Source: Parelaphostrongylus tenuis
Taxonomy: Eukaryota; Nematoda; Chromadorea; Rhabditida; Metastrongylidae
DNA: 64,000 nucleotides
Assembly: GCA_019055375.1 (NCBI GenBank)
Contig: JAHQIW010000404.1
Coordinates: forward strand, 1 to 64,000
Direction of reading: 5' to 3'
This document shows, piece after piece, positions 13,862 through 25,700 of this stretch (positions are counted from its first letter, which is position 1; every line of letters starts with the position of its first letter). The translations under genes were made by a program, and so were the position numbers. The notes under the pieces are model-generated. The model did not search any database. It worked only from the letters and a program-made list of their open reading frames with translations, and was not told where the DNA came from.

Positions 13862-16452
13862 CATATTTATGTATATATATATGTTATATATACGCATATG
13901 TGTGTATACGTACACGTACATACATGCACATACACATGCATATTTATGTATGTAACAGGCATGTATATGTATGTATACACAAATGTATGCATTTCAAATA
14001 CATTTAAGATAAACGACGTACCTTTCATATCTTGCTTTCTGCGGGCAGCGGGCATTTAATACTCTATAGTACTTTAAATGGGGCTTTTCATTGTACCACC
14101 ATATCTGTTTGCCTCGAATTCAGTGTATATTTTCCGTGGAACCGAAAGAAAAACGCGGTGAACCGCTTTCTTGAGACAGTTGTTCCATTGTTTGACTTTC
14201 TAAAAAAAAAGAAAGATAAAGCAATTTGGGCTAGAAAAAGGGGCCAAGTGATTGTCGCATTCAACTCTTTCGGGACAGTGTGGCTTTTTACACGCACGTC
14301 AATCTTTGGTTTAGCCTCTCTGAAACATTTTCTTAGAGCTCTTTAAGCGCCTGTTAGACACTTTTTCCATTGCTTGAACCGATGTCAATAGTGGTTAATG
14401 GTTACTATATCACTACAAGTTTCAATGTGGTGACTATCAATCCTGTGTTGATAAGGAACCCCTGTTTACGCATGGACCTATAGTGTCCGTGTCAGGTCGT
14501 GATAGATTTAGACGAAGCTCTCTCATGTGAAAGGTGAAACGGAGCAAAAATAAATTATAAAGCACTACTTCGGTTCTTCCGAGGGCGGGATATGCAGTGG
14601 TCAGTGAGGTTGAGGTGGTGTATCAGGAAGCAAAATCATAAGCAATACTTTGGTTCGTTTCCTTCCGCGGACACTTTTGAAATAAATCCAGAACGCCCTA
14701 GAGAACGCTTTAGCTCGGCTACCTCAATGGTTTCAAGGAAAGTGGTTTCGACCAGTATTTTACAGTAGTTTTAAAGAATACGAGATCCTCAAGCATTAGC
14801 CGAAGCAAGATGTAAGAGATGTGATTTTTGTGGAAGATGAATGCGAGAAGCGAATCAAGTACAGAAAGTGCTTGGGTCTACAAGGTGTATTATGAAGACG
14901 GATCATTGAAAATAAATGAAGCTGTTGTTCTCTCCATAGTCACGATATCATAGGGTTCGCACAGTTGCAAACAGTTTCAATGACAGATTGCTTTTTGCAC
15001 TTACTATGCTTAAAATTGGAAATCTACATTCACATGGTATGACCACTTTTGCATTTATTGTCTTGGCTACCGTCTTCATGGTTCTACGTTCATGGCAAGT
15101 TTATGACGATTGAGATGCAAACATTGAAATTCTTAGTAAAACCGCCGTTCTTCATGGACCGAACATCATTTCCCTCTCGAAAAATTTTCGGTAGACGATA
15201 TGTTTTCTGTTTGCGCAATGAATTTAATTAGGGTGAACTCATATAAGTTAGTTTTGAATATCATTCCTGTTGGTGAATTCACGAAAAGTTAGTGAGGTTG
15301 CACACCAGTAAAAGATTCACATCCATCTCAGGCGGAAAGTCGTATTAGTTGCAACATTTGGTTATAGAGAAGTTGGCCTTGTTTTTGGAAATTTAAGTAA
15401 AATACTTCTTACTGAATGTTCGAATCTTAGCCTCTAATCCCATCTGAACAGCGCACGGGTTGAAGGTGCCTTGCAACGCTAACGTGGCCAATGGCTCGAT
15501 CCCACGCCCAAGGCTCATTAAGCCTTCTATTCGTTCGAGCTCGGTAAATAATATACCAGACCTGTAAGGGAGTATAGTAGCACTGATTTGATGTATCGGT
15601 AGACCACCACCACATTGTGAAAGTTAGATATACACACATTTAGTCGCCTCAAACAATACATGATGAACTCGAATGCAGTCCGCTTGCCTCAGGACTGATC
15701 TACGCCAATAGTTTTTTGTGACTTCGTGTCGATATTACGATCCACTTTTGAATCTTGTAAACAATCTGATAGTTCCCTCCAACGAAGTTCTTCCCAAACT
15801 TTTTGATTTGTTCAAAGCGATTTGTGTTAAGGACGTTGATTTTGATTATTGATCCGGATTTTTTCCTTCATTTATACTACCATACTATTAAACATCGGTG
15901 TCACACGTTCTTCAGCATGTGGGGAAAAATACGTGAACAACAAGGCCAAAATTGTTACTTTTCGTGAATGAATAATTTTTGTGAGGCAGATGTTCCACCT
16001 TTCATTTACTGGAAAAAAATCTCATTCTTTGATCCTGCTGGAAGCCATAAGATACTTGATATGCTGTAGAAAAGAGGGCTGGGAAAAGGCTGCAGTGTAT
16101 GCATAAAAATTGATAAGCTACTGTTGTGACAACATATGTAGTTCTTTTGCCACTGTTGACATTTATTGAGCTTAGGTCGTCGTTGATTCGATCTGGCATC
16201 CAAGGCTCACCAAATTTATCTGTTAAGGGACTTGTGTACTTTGAATTTCATCATTCAAAAATTAGGTACTTATATTATATGCTGGTTATGTAATTTTTTA
16301 GGTATGAAAGAGAGCTGGTGTCTCGATTATTTGCTGGAACTGACTTGATTACAAATGAAGATGAATACATTCCTAAGATTCAAGAAAGCAAATTTGGTGA
16401 TCGACTACTAGGAAAGTTCTTCAATCCAGTTGCGAAGCATTTTCGAAGGTAG
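9812..16452 (+). CDS. mrpl-28: mitochondrial ribosomal protein L28 (bL28m)
   Basis: A structural protein of the large mitoribosomal subunit. The exons are 9812-9880, 9954-10081, 11019-11092, 11184-11286, 11380-11458, 11514-11620, 11702-11785, 12829-12948 and 16302-16452 (TAG). They join in frame to 304 residues. The start at 9812 was chosen because it gives a basic, hydroxyl-rich leader (MSLAKNLKSLTSVGPRAVIT) and fits the next exon's phase; an ATG at 9798 does not. Family landmarks are LPKHYCKRYW..VTPVHYR, YPPEADEGLWGGEGVVKGW, HVLYSEILDKHMEITVTERA, FGLDYYILRTPEIDLVSKLG, LKREMLLKLA and IPAEEAEWVGLDLNEA. Acceptors at 11183 (TTTAAG) and 12828 (TTTGAG) are weak for a nematode. Introns 10082-11018 and 11786-12828 are mostly transposable-element sequence. 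The next gene starts 310 bp downstream. Confidence 0.93.
10167..10978. repeat. fold-back element, family D copy 2, in MRPL28 intron
   Basis: The left end (GTAAGTTTTGGCACACCAAA, TTATTAATCAAAAGTG) and the right end (TGATTAGTAAATTTGG, GGTGCCAAAACTCATGG) are inverted complements. The interior carries CAATTTGCCTATGCCTACTT and CTACTCATACATGAATAAG, which are shared with D1 and D3. It fills most of intron 10082-11018. A GC-richer inner part at 10215-10450 is itself partly inverted. Confidence 0.72.
11801..12769. repeat. long-TIR fold-back element, family B copy 2, in MRPL28 intron
   Basis: The left arm begins TTCTGTCATCTGACGATAGA and holds CTTAAATCTCTGGCTACTGG. The right arm holds CGTAGCGCAGTAGCCAGGGA and ends TTTGTCGTCAGATAATAGAA, its inverted complement. 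It starts 16 bp after the splice donor at 11786 and ends about 60 bp before the acceptor at 12828, so the element is 969 of the intron's 1043 bp. Confidence 0.8.
13826..13988. repeat. TA / TATG microsatellite
   Basis: A pure (TA)n run followed by imperfect TATG, TACA and TGTA repeats. The two open frames across it are repeat artefacts. Confidence 0.95.
15427..15720 (+). mobile_element. tRNA-derived SINE, family B copy
   Basis: The head contains a B-box-like GGCTCGATCCCA. The body carries CTCATTAAGCCTTC and AGCACTGATTTGATGTATCG, and the tail carries GATGAACTCGAATGCAG and CTCAGGACTGATC. The same order (head, CTCACTAAGCC, GCACTGACTTGA, CCCTCAGG) is seen in copies at 20265, 41690 and 46385. The A box is worn. 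Confidence 0.62.
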
Positions 16453-16762
16453 TTCTACTCGGTGCTATCAAATCTTTATCTGCCATTGTTGATATTCTAA
16501 TTTGTCATGAAGTTTACTTTCTTTGTACATATTGGTTTATGTTATGTAAGACCTTTGAATTGAATGAATATTTTGAGAAAATGTTTGATGTCATGTATTA
16601 ATTTTATCTATTAATCGCGTATTTTTCGTTACATTTTGCGTTTTGTTAGCTAAATTTGAGTTCAAGATTTTGGTAGTTAAAGATGAATGAATTAATTTGT
16701 ACTTTATTTTCGTCTAATGGTACAATCATTTCTTCGTTATAAAGTATCCATTGGCGTCATTT
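16453..16762 (+). promoter_or_regulatory. short intercistronic gap, candidate operon junction
   Basis: 310 bp separate the MRPL28 stop from the next start on the same strand, within the range of nematode operons. The gap contains an AATGAA, a possible variant poly(A) signal, near 16560. A TTTTGTTAG at 16641-16649 is a plausible trans-splice acceptor about 113 nt before the downstream ATG. Both readings are inference. Confidence 0.4.
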
Positions 16763-19700
16763 ATGATGTTACGACTTGAAGCGTTCGTTTTAAAAAAGTT
16801 AACGAGACGGATTGCAACCAGAGGACAGAATATTTTGTGTCGTGCCGGTTTGGAGAAAGATCCTGCCAAGGTTAGGTTGTCAGCGTGATCCTTAGTGTAG
16901 CGGTCTTATTTGAATAGAATTCGATGAAGTGCAAAAGTCTAATATATAGCTAAGTTAAGTCAATGGAAATATGGAGTAACAATAAAGAATCTATAAATGA
17001 GGTAAAGGTTTCCCGCGTCAAACGGTGTTCGTGAACGTGTCTGTAAAGCTTAGGGCAAATATTGAAGGTGCTGCTCATAAATCTCTTTTTCGGAGATCTT
17101 TTTTAGCTTTTCAGGTCCTGTTCGTTGACGACGATCGGAGTGTTTCTTATGGAGACTTTCAGAAGTGGATTGGAAAATGTGTTGCCACACTTTTTAAGAA
17201 ATATGCTATAAATGTTGGTTTTTGAAGTTCTTTGGAGGTTTCATTTTTTCAGCCCTCAGATATTAACTCTTTCGTAACATGGCATGCTAAAATGTTTGAG
17301 GACGTAGAACTGAGAAGGGAAACTGAACTATTACAGCCTATGGTTTTGTGTGGTGAGATACCGCAATTCGATTATAAATGCTACCAGATTTCCGAAACTA
17401 GTACTTTTCAAGGATTTGTTTGACCTTTGCGAGTTGTAATCTAACGAGCACATGGGAATGAATCTGCCTTTATTTAGCTAATTACATAGTACATACATCG
17501 GTGATATCTGTTATTGTGGACGAGAACATCATTCTATTCATATCAGAAAGGCGACCGCGTTTTGTGTCGAACAACAAAGAGCTTGGATGCTGTCGCCCTT
17601 TACATGGCATGTCTGCAGATCGGAGCCATCTATGTGCCTGTCAATCCTTCCTATACTCTGCACGAGACTAAGCATTTTGTTGAGGTAAATGAAAACTTTA
17701 CTTTTTGCTTTCGTCATTTAGAAAGGACATATTATACGAGGAAGGGTGGTTCTTTTCAATATCTCTGACACGCACTTGTTCAATGTTTCTCCATTTAGGA
17801 AAAAATGTTTTGGTTCTATCTGATATCTTTCTGATTAGCAGGAAGCAAATAACCGATCTCATTTGCTGGAGAGGGCCTTTTTTGTTGGAGAGTTAGTAAC
17901 CATTCGAAAGCTGAGACTTCAGGCTACATCTCCACGTCGCCGGTTTTCCAAAACACCCTTTTATAGCCCTGTAGCTTCCAGATCAAAAATTATGTTACGC
18001 GCTCGCTTTTCGCCTTCATTCTTATCACGCGTATATTTCGCTGGAAGCAGAAAAGCATATCAGTGTGTAGAGAAATTTTCGTAGTATCTTAGCGAATCGT
18101 CTTTCATGAAGTTTCTTTTGAAACGAAGGAATAATTTCCAACTGAATAACAATATATCAATCGTCTCGCCTCGCGCCACCCCTGCCACCTCCATCGCCTT
18201 GTCGAATAGCCGATAATTAACGTTGCGAAAAATGTAAAAGTTGATCTTCATTTCCTTGCTGAACCGTATTACCGGAGAATAAGGACATCGCTAGAATCAG
18301 GAAACATTGCGCTATCAGACGGTTACTAGTAGTTTAGAGAAAGAGCTATGTCCGGCTAGGTTCAAAGCGCAATTCAAAAGATCACAGAAGATCAAAAAAT
18401 CGAAAGAGCTTTTCCAAAAGCAAACACATTTTTGAGTTCTTTCAAGCTTTTGCTATAGTTTGAGTACTAGCACTTTGAGGAAGGAGTTTCGTCCAGCGAA
18501 ATATAAGCGAGATAAGAGAAAAACTCGTGATTTTATGAAGCATGATTTTATTTTGAGTGTCATGGCGTTATAAAAGAGTGTTTTGGAAAACATCAACGAG
18601 GAGCTGTACCCTCAAGCCTCAGCTTTTGAATGGCTGCGAACACTCCTATGACAAGCTCCTCTTCACCAAATGATATCGGTTTTTAATTTGTTCCCTCCTA
18701 ATCAGAAAGAACTATTTTTTGTATTCAGTTGTGTTCAACCTTCAAATGTGTGCAGAATACATTTGAGGCTGAGTTTTTCAATGCTGGCCATTGATAGTCG
18801 TACCTCATTGTTTTATAAGACTATAGTTCATCATGGAATCGAGACATATATACGATATATTACGCGCCAAGATTCAATCACAAAGCATCTAGGAATAAGT
18901 GTCCGGCATTGATAAGTCCGTTAGGGATGCGCTTTGCATTGTACACCATTCGTAGCTTCGTAGAAATCACAGCATATCTAAACCTATCAAAGACTTGTGA
19001 TGGCCTGTCGGTTTATAATAGCAGTACTTCCGAAAACTCGTAGATACGACAAGATGTTAAATCAGTGTTCATACCCTCTTAGACAGTTTGGTAATGATTT
19101 TGCAATTTCACAAAGATAGAAACTTGGTTAGTTTGGGGCTCAAGACTGTATTATCGATCATATACATCGTAAAGTATCTTTGATATCTTTGCTACAACTC
19201 CGCATAGCATTGAATTACTTGTTTGATTCTAGTTTAACAATATAGTTCGACGCGTTCTTATCTTTAGGATTGCAGTCCAAAGCTGATGGTAACGTGCACT
19301 GAAGAGAAAGACTCGGCGCTTCATGAACTGATAAGCAACATCGTGAACGAGAACAAGTTCTATGCTGAGTCAAAGAGTGCTACGACTGAATTAGACGTCG
19401 AGAACGTGGAAAATGACCATGTTGCCTGTATTTGCTACACGTCTGGTACTACTGGTTAGTCCTGAAATTGATTTATTGACTCTATTGAATATTAATCGTG
19501 CGCCTTTGAGAGACTTACTCTCGTTCTCACTTGCACTAAAATTCCACAGATAATAGCCGTCTGTGCTGGAAAATAATACTTCATGATAATTTTACTATTT
19601 CTTAGTAAATATATTACTAATTTCTATCTATTTTTGTTCACTCCTACTCTTATTTCTTCATCTTTTTATTCTTGATTCCTAGTAGTTTTTATTTCATTTC

Positions 19701-22700
19701 TTCTGACACTATCCGGCATAGCTTCGCAAAAGCACTGTGTGATGTTGAAAATTTTCGATTGAAAACGAATTTTCCGGCATGATTGAAAAATGTAATGACG
19801 AGGTAGCGATGAAAAATCGAAGCTAAGTTATTGTTTCTTTTCTTGTTGTTTGATTTCCAAAATAAAATGAATAAAAGTTTGAAATTGAAATATTTCATTA
19901 CCAAAAGTCTTGCGTGTTTGTCCGTCTTCAAACCGCTCGTATCTGTGGAATTTCGAGATATGTTGTTGTGCCTGACTATGCACTATTTGAATCGTTAACA
20001 TTTCCTCGAGTAGTATCAATTTCAATCTTTATTCGTTTTTTTTTTGTTTCATGACGAAATACTCGCTTCATTCATAATGTGTTGAATCTTTATGCTTTGA
20101 AAACATTTTGGAGCGCTCGTAGTGTAATGCGCAACATGTAATTATTTACCAGTATCCACATGATTCTTTGAATTTTCAAGATGTCAGCTTACTCGAAAAA
20201 TTTTGCCCACAGTGATGTTGTTAAGATAAAGCTTGAACATGAGTATTCTCAACAAGTATATGTAGCTAGAGGCTCGTGTAGCGCAGTGATTAGAGGCGAT
20301 CCTGCCTCAAAGCTTATCAAGCCTTTCATCTCTCAAGAGTCGACGTATTGGTGCCAGATTTGTTTGGAAGGATAGGAGCACTGATTCGATACAATGCTTG
20401 GTCATCATGAGTCTTTGTAAAGGCCAAATATATATTAAGTTGCTTGATGAACTCGAGATGCATCCCTCAGGGATTGATTAGTGACAAGAGTTTTATCTCT
20501 TCTGTATGTAGTTGACAGACACAATGCTGGACTTACTTGAGTATCATATTTTTTTTTGTAAGAACTCAGTATTGTCATGCACAATATTCTTCACGTTTTA
20601 TGCTTTTTGCAACAGTTTTTAGATTTTTAGAGTTTAGAGAAGTGAAGTCTCGTGTTAATGCGACAGCACACAACACTGTTCTTTTCGATTAACCATACGG
20701 TTTATCTGATTACATTTGACCTAATCATGCCCCTCTGTACAATATAGGAGAGAAGCGCAATATTAGCGCTCTTTTCTGTTATTTAGCGACCGACAAATGG
20801 AGAAACGATCCTTTTCGCTGCTCAAGGGCTTTCCATTGCACTTTTAGTAAATATTTGAAAGCTTAAATCTTGACTACTGCGCTACGTGGCCGGTTCTTCA
20901 AAGACTTTATAACGCTTTAGCAAGGAGAAAACAGTGTTTCACACGCTCACAATTTCCGTGGAATGGAACGCTTTTCTCAACTTATAAGTGGTCATTCGAT
21001 AGCTTAAGTTAGGGTTATCTCAACGCTATGCATATTTTCTCGAAATACCGCTTAACTGCAGTATAGCAGGTAAAATAAGATTGAGTTTCACGTACGCCAC
21101 TGTTGTTTTTTGATTAAATGGGCTGACCATAGACAGAGAGAGGGGGAGGGGAGGGAGGAGGGCTGGGGAGATGCTGGCCGTCGAAGCGTTAACACGTTGC
21201 ACATGTGAAGTGCAATTTTTGTAATTTAATTTGAGATTTTTCCTTCGGCTTCAAAAAAACTCAGGACAAAACGTATGGTTGTGATACGAAATTTGCTCTC
21301 ACGATCATATGCTTTTCGTGCTATCAGCGAAGTAATAGTGAAACGAGCGGCCGTTGTAAACCGTGATTTGGTTTTGATGCTACAGCGTTCTAAAAGGGCC
21401 TTTTCATGAAAGGAGCAGGTAGCGCGTAAGCGAGAGATTTAAGCTTTCAAATGACAGCTGACCCTCATATGAAATGCGTTTGTCCAGCTAATGGGATCTT
21501 TTTCATTTGTCACCAGATAACAGAAAAAAACACTATCTGATTAGACAGTTTGAAGGCGCCCAAGGAAAACAATTTCGTTTATGTATTCAGGGCGAAGTGT
21601 TCGCCATTATGATTATCCCTTACAACTGCATTATGCGCACGTTTAACTCACTTCTTAAAACTGATCTAGCTCATGACTTGGCTTGTACAATGACTAGTGA
21701 TGGCATGCCAATGTGAAAAGGAGTGTTTTTGTCTTTGTAATCCGCTCGACAACTCCGATATCATTTCCCAATATTGAATGATGGAGAGTTTGGTTAGCAT
21801 TCAGTGATGGTTAGGGTCCGTTACGTATAGCATCTCCAAACTTTGTGCTGCGCACACCTCTTCGTTTATATGATACAAAATTTTTGGAATTTTTTACATA
21901 ATTTTTTTTACATAGACGAAAAGTAGAACGGGGGTTTCGTAGTTACCTTGCTGTCTCATGAGACTTCATGTTTTTTTCCTTCAAGGCCTTCCAAAAGGTG
22001 TAATGCTTACGCATGGTTCCTTATCCACGAACGCTGAAGCTCTTGTTCATACGTGGCGATTCACTAGAGATGACAAGTATGACGTTTTATCTCAATTCAC
22101 TTTTTCTTTTAAATAAGAATTGTCTTAACCTAGAGTTCTAGATTGCTTCACATGCTTCCATTTTATCATGTTCATGGCATGTTTATTTCGCTCAATTGCT
22201 CTTTATTTTCGCATTCAACTGTAATATGGAGAGAACGATTCTCTATTGAGGATTGTCTTAGATGGTTACCGTCGACAACAGTGATGATGGGAGTACCGAC
22301 ATATTACAGGTAAGATTTCTTTTATCGTGCAAAAGAAGATGAAGTTTCATTAGGTTTTGTTCCTGCAAGAGTTTTTTCTTCGTCAAATTACAGTCGCCTC
22401 TTATCATCACCTGGATTTAATCGCCAGCTTTTGTCACAATTACGACTTTTTACCTGTGGTAGTGCTCCATTGTCAACTCCTCTATGGGTAGACTTCAAAT
22501 CCAGGACTGGGCATTCTATTCTAGAGCGTTATGGAATGACTGAAGGTGTTTCTTACATTACTGGTGCATAGTTGAGCATGAATAAATCTTTTATAGCACA
22601 AGTTATCTGTTCTAATCCTTATGACGACCGTAGACCAGGATCGGTGGGAAAACCCATAGCGGACACGAAGGTTGTGTTGGGTTGTTACTGTTATAAGTTT

Positions 22701-25700
22701 TTTTTTACATTTTCATGTGTGAGACTAGGATATTTCTAGTTAAGAATCAATCAAGAAGGTGTAATCGAAATCAAATCTTCCTCGTTATTCGCTGGTTATT
22801 GGAATAATCCTGAGAAAACGGCTAACGATTTCACAATGGACAAGTACTTCATAACCGGTGATCTAGGATCAGTTGATGAAGATGGTGAGATTTCCTACCT
22901 TATATTTTTTTGAAATTTTTTTGTCCTTTCTATAGTCTCGCCTATAACATCGAGGAAGTTGGCAAACTGCTGCATATAATCGATAAATTTAAGTTGCACT
23001 TAATCATCTTATACCTTTAGTCATTATCAATATGTGAGAATGCTTTCGTTTTTGTGAGAAATAATGAATCGGTTAGTCTCGAAGCTAGTATCTGTGGTGA
23101 GTCTTCAGGAAGTCGTTAAACAAAGATCACTAATGACCTGATACTTCTCATAAGAGTCAGGAGGATTCAGGAAATGGGCAATGTGCCATTGCTGCATCAT
23201 CTTGATTTATAAGTTATGTGCACCATAGCTATATTTGTAGGTGTTTACATTTTGATGGGTATAGAGTTAGTAAACTATCAGTGAGTATTTCTCATAGAAA
23301 AAAGGCCAATAAACATAATGTAATTCATACAAAATTGAAGTCATCTATTTCCAGCGAGTTGGTGTTGCTCATTAACATCAATATTTTTGAATAATAGCTC
23401 AACGGTAACGTTTTCGGACGAAAACATGTGACGCAAAGCGGTCTTTCGACTTATGCTTCTTGTGTAATTCATTGACAAGGGCGAGGGAACGTTAGGTCAA
23501 AACATTCTCTGCTGGACTTAGCAGAGTTTTGCAAATGAGATTTATCTTCTTACAACATCAACATTGGGAACTTCGACATCAACTTACAAGAGAATGTTTG
23601 ACAAGAGCCTTCCCTCATCCTTGTGTTCGATGTGGAGTTTTCTTAATGGGGATTATCGTAACGGAATTGACTATATCATGCAAGCGATAGTTTGCATGGT
23701 AGAAGTCGTTCTTGTCACAGCGTTTTACGTAATATCTGACAACTATTCATAGTGAGGAACATCCAAATTTCACCGGTACTAGATAATTGAATAACCAAAA
23801 TAGCCATTCTTTGGCACGAAGCAGAGCAATTATTTTTGAAGTTCAAGGCAGAAGCATGGTAGAAATGTTGAACAGCCAAGTGTTCTATAGGCAGTATGCA
23901 AATCTTGTTCCCACGCCAACTTCACGGCCAAAATTCGTTATTCTTCAATGAAATCATTGTCGACGTGATAGAGTGGTAGTACGACAGTGCCTTTCTAAAA
24001 TTGTCATGGCATCCTCTTTAATGTCATGAGGAAGCAAATGAAATCATAGAATAATTAGTGTTAGTGTGGGGCATCTGCCACAACTGCACTTTATTGGATA
24101 ACATCGTTCTTAGGAACGAATGCGAGCCAATTTGAACAGTGAAAAGGGAGTTGGATTTAATCCTACCATCTTATTTTATGCTTATCAAAATGAATATCTT
24201 TGATTTTCAACTAGACACCAACTAAATATGTGGTTTTTCTGCCGGTGTTTGGGTTTGTTTTTGAATGCGAGCACCCGCATTTTTACCCATGGCGAACTTG
24301 ATAAATTCAAGTAAGAGCGTTTATAATCTGTGTGGTTCTCCACAATATGCTTTTTCTCATTTTGATCACCGTCAAGTTTTGGGATTTTGAATACTATGAT
24401 TTTTCTGCAGAAACTTTCCGCGCGAACTTTATTACTGAAAAATCTTTTGAATCATGGGACCCATGATTCCTTTGAAGGGATTTCAGCACTAGCTTTGTCG
24501 TAAAAATCCGTCAAACATGTAATTATGGTGCTTGGAAGAAATAAATGTTGATTGGTGAGATGTCATATGAGTTTGCTGTACAAGTCGTAGTTTTGTATCT
24601 AAATTCTTTGAGATTTCAACATTGATGATGCAACTTTGGGTGTCACCAGAGGTTGTTAAATATATTTGAGTTCCTGCAACTAATGTGCAAGAAAGCTATC
24701 TTTCTTTAGATAGTTATTCATCATAAAGCGTCACTGTAACTTTTATTTTAACGCAGCGGTGTTTCCAGAAAAGTGATCCTTTTGACGCTTTTTTCCAACC
24801 TTTCCAAGATCATCTATGATTTTTGCTTTTCTTTGTTTTTCGTTTGATATCATGCGATCATGAAACGGTTGGCTTCTTCTGCTGTAAGGACTGGAGATTG
24901 GCCAGCGTTGTATACCTAGTTCTTTGGTCTAATGTTTAGTATATTTGACCTTTTTGAGACGGAATATATTTTTGTGGATACAGGATTCTGGAGACCTTTC
25001 TCGCTGCAAAAAATTTTTTCCATGAACGTTCAGTAGTCACTCGGAAGCTCAAATCTCGGTGATTCTAGTAATGAGTTTAGTTTATGCTTCCCTTATTGCG
25101 TTTTAAGAACTGGAATGGTATGGTGCTCCACCCTCAGCTTGTTTTGTTTACTCGGCTGAGAAGTGTAAACGGCTTTTTGCTAAATTTTTAGTATATACGA
25201 ATTGTATAAGTCACATTTGGGTAATTATATCTTTGTATCAATAGTCATAACTTAAATAACAACACCGAGGTGTTAATGTATGTGCAGACAATAATTATAC
25301 ACAAAACCATGATTAGTGGGTACGATTTGTAAGCTGCGATCAATCCACCACAGCTTCTACGAATTGTGCAACTGAAGACGATGTTGTCGTACGAGTTCCT
25401 AATTCAACGTTTGGCTTTACTACAGCTAGAAGAAGTTTAGAAGAGCATTAAGCGGCAGCTCACATCGAAGGAAATTATGGACATCACAACGATAGGCCAA
25501 AAGTTGATTACTACTTTACAAAACAATATCTCGATGAAAAAAGCTATGGAAATAAGGAGGATAAGGAAATAACTAAAGATTACCGAAGCATTATGGAAGC
25601 GGAGAGCTTATACATTGACAAAGACATAGGAAATGAAACAAATGTTTGTCAGTTAGAAGACGAGGAAACAAAGTTGATGGTTCTGTGAACATTAGAGGTG

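Larger units (their letters stand above)
12949..16301 (+). other. last intron of MRPL28
   Basis: A 3.35-kb intron. It holds an AT/TATG microsatellite (13826-13988) and a tRNA-derived SINE (about 15427-15720). The rest (13000-13800, 14000-15420 and 15730-16290) shows no exon I can support. Confidence 0.7.

Noticed and set aside
13823..14059. Open frames across the AT microsatellite on both strands
   Set aside because: They are tyrosine/isoleucine repeats produced by TA/TATG tandem sequence.
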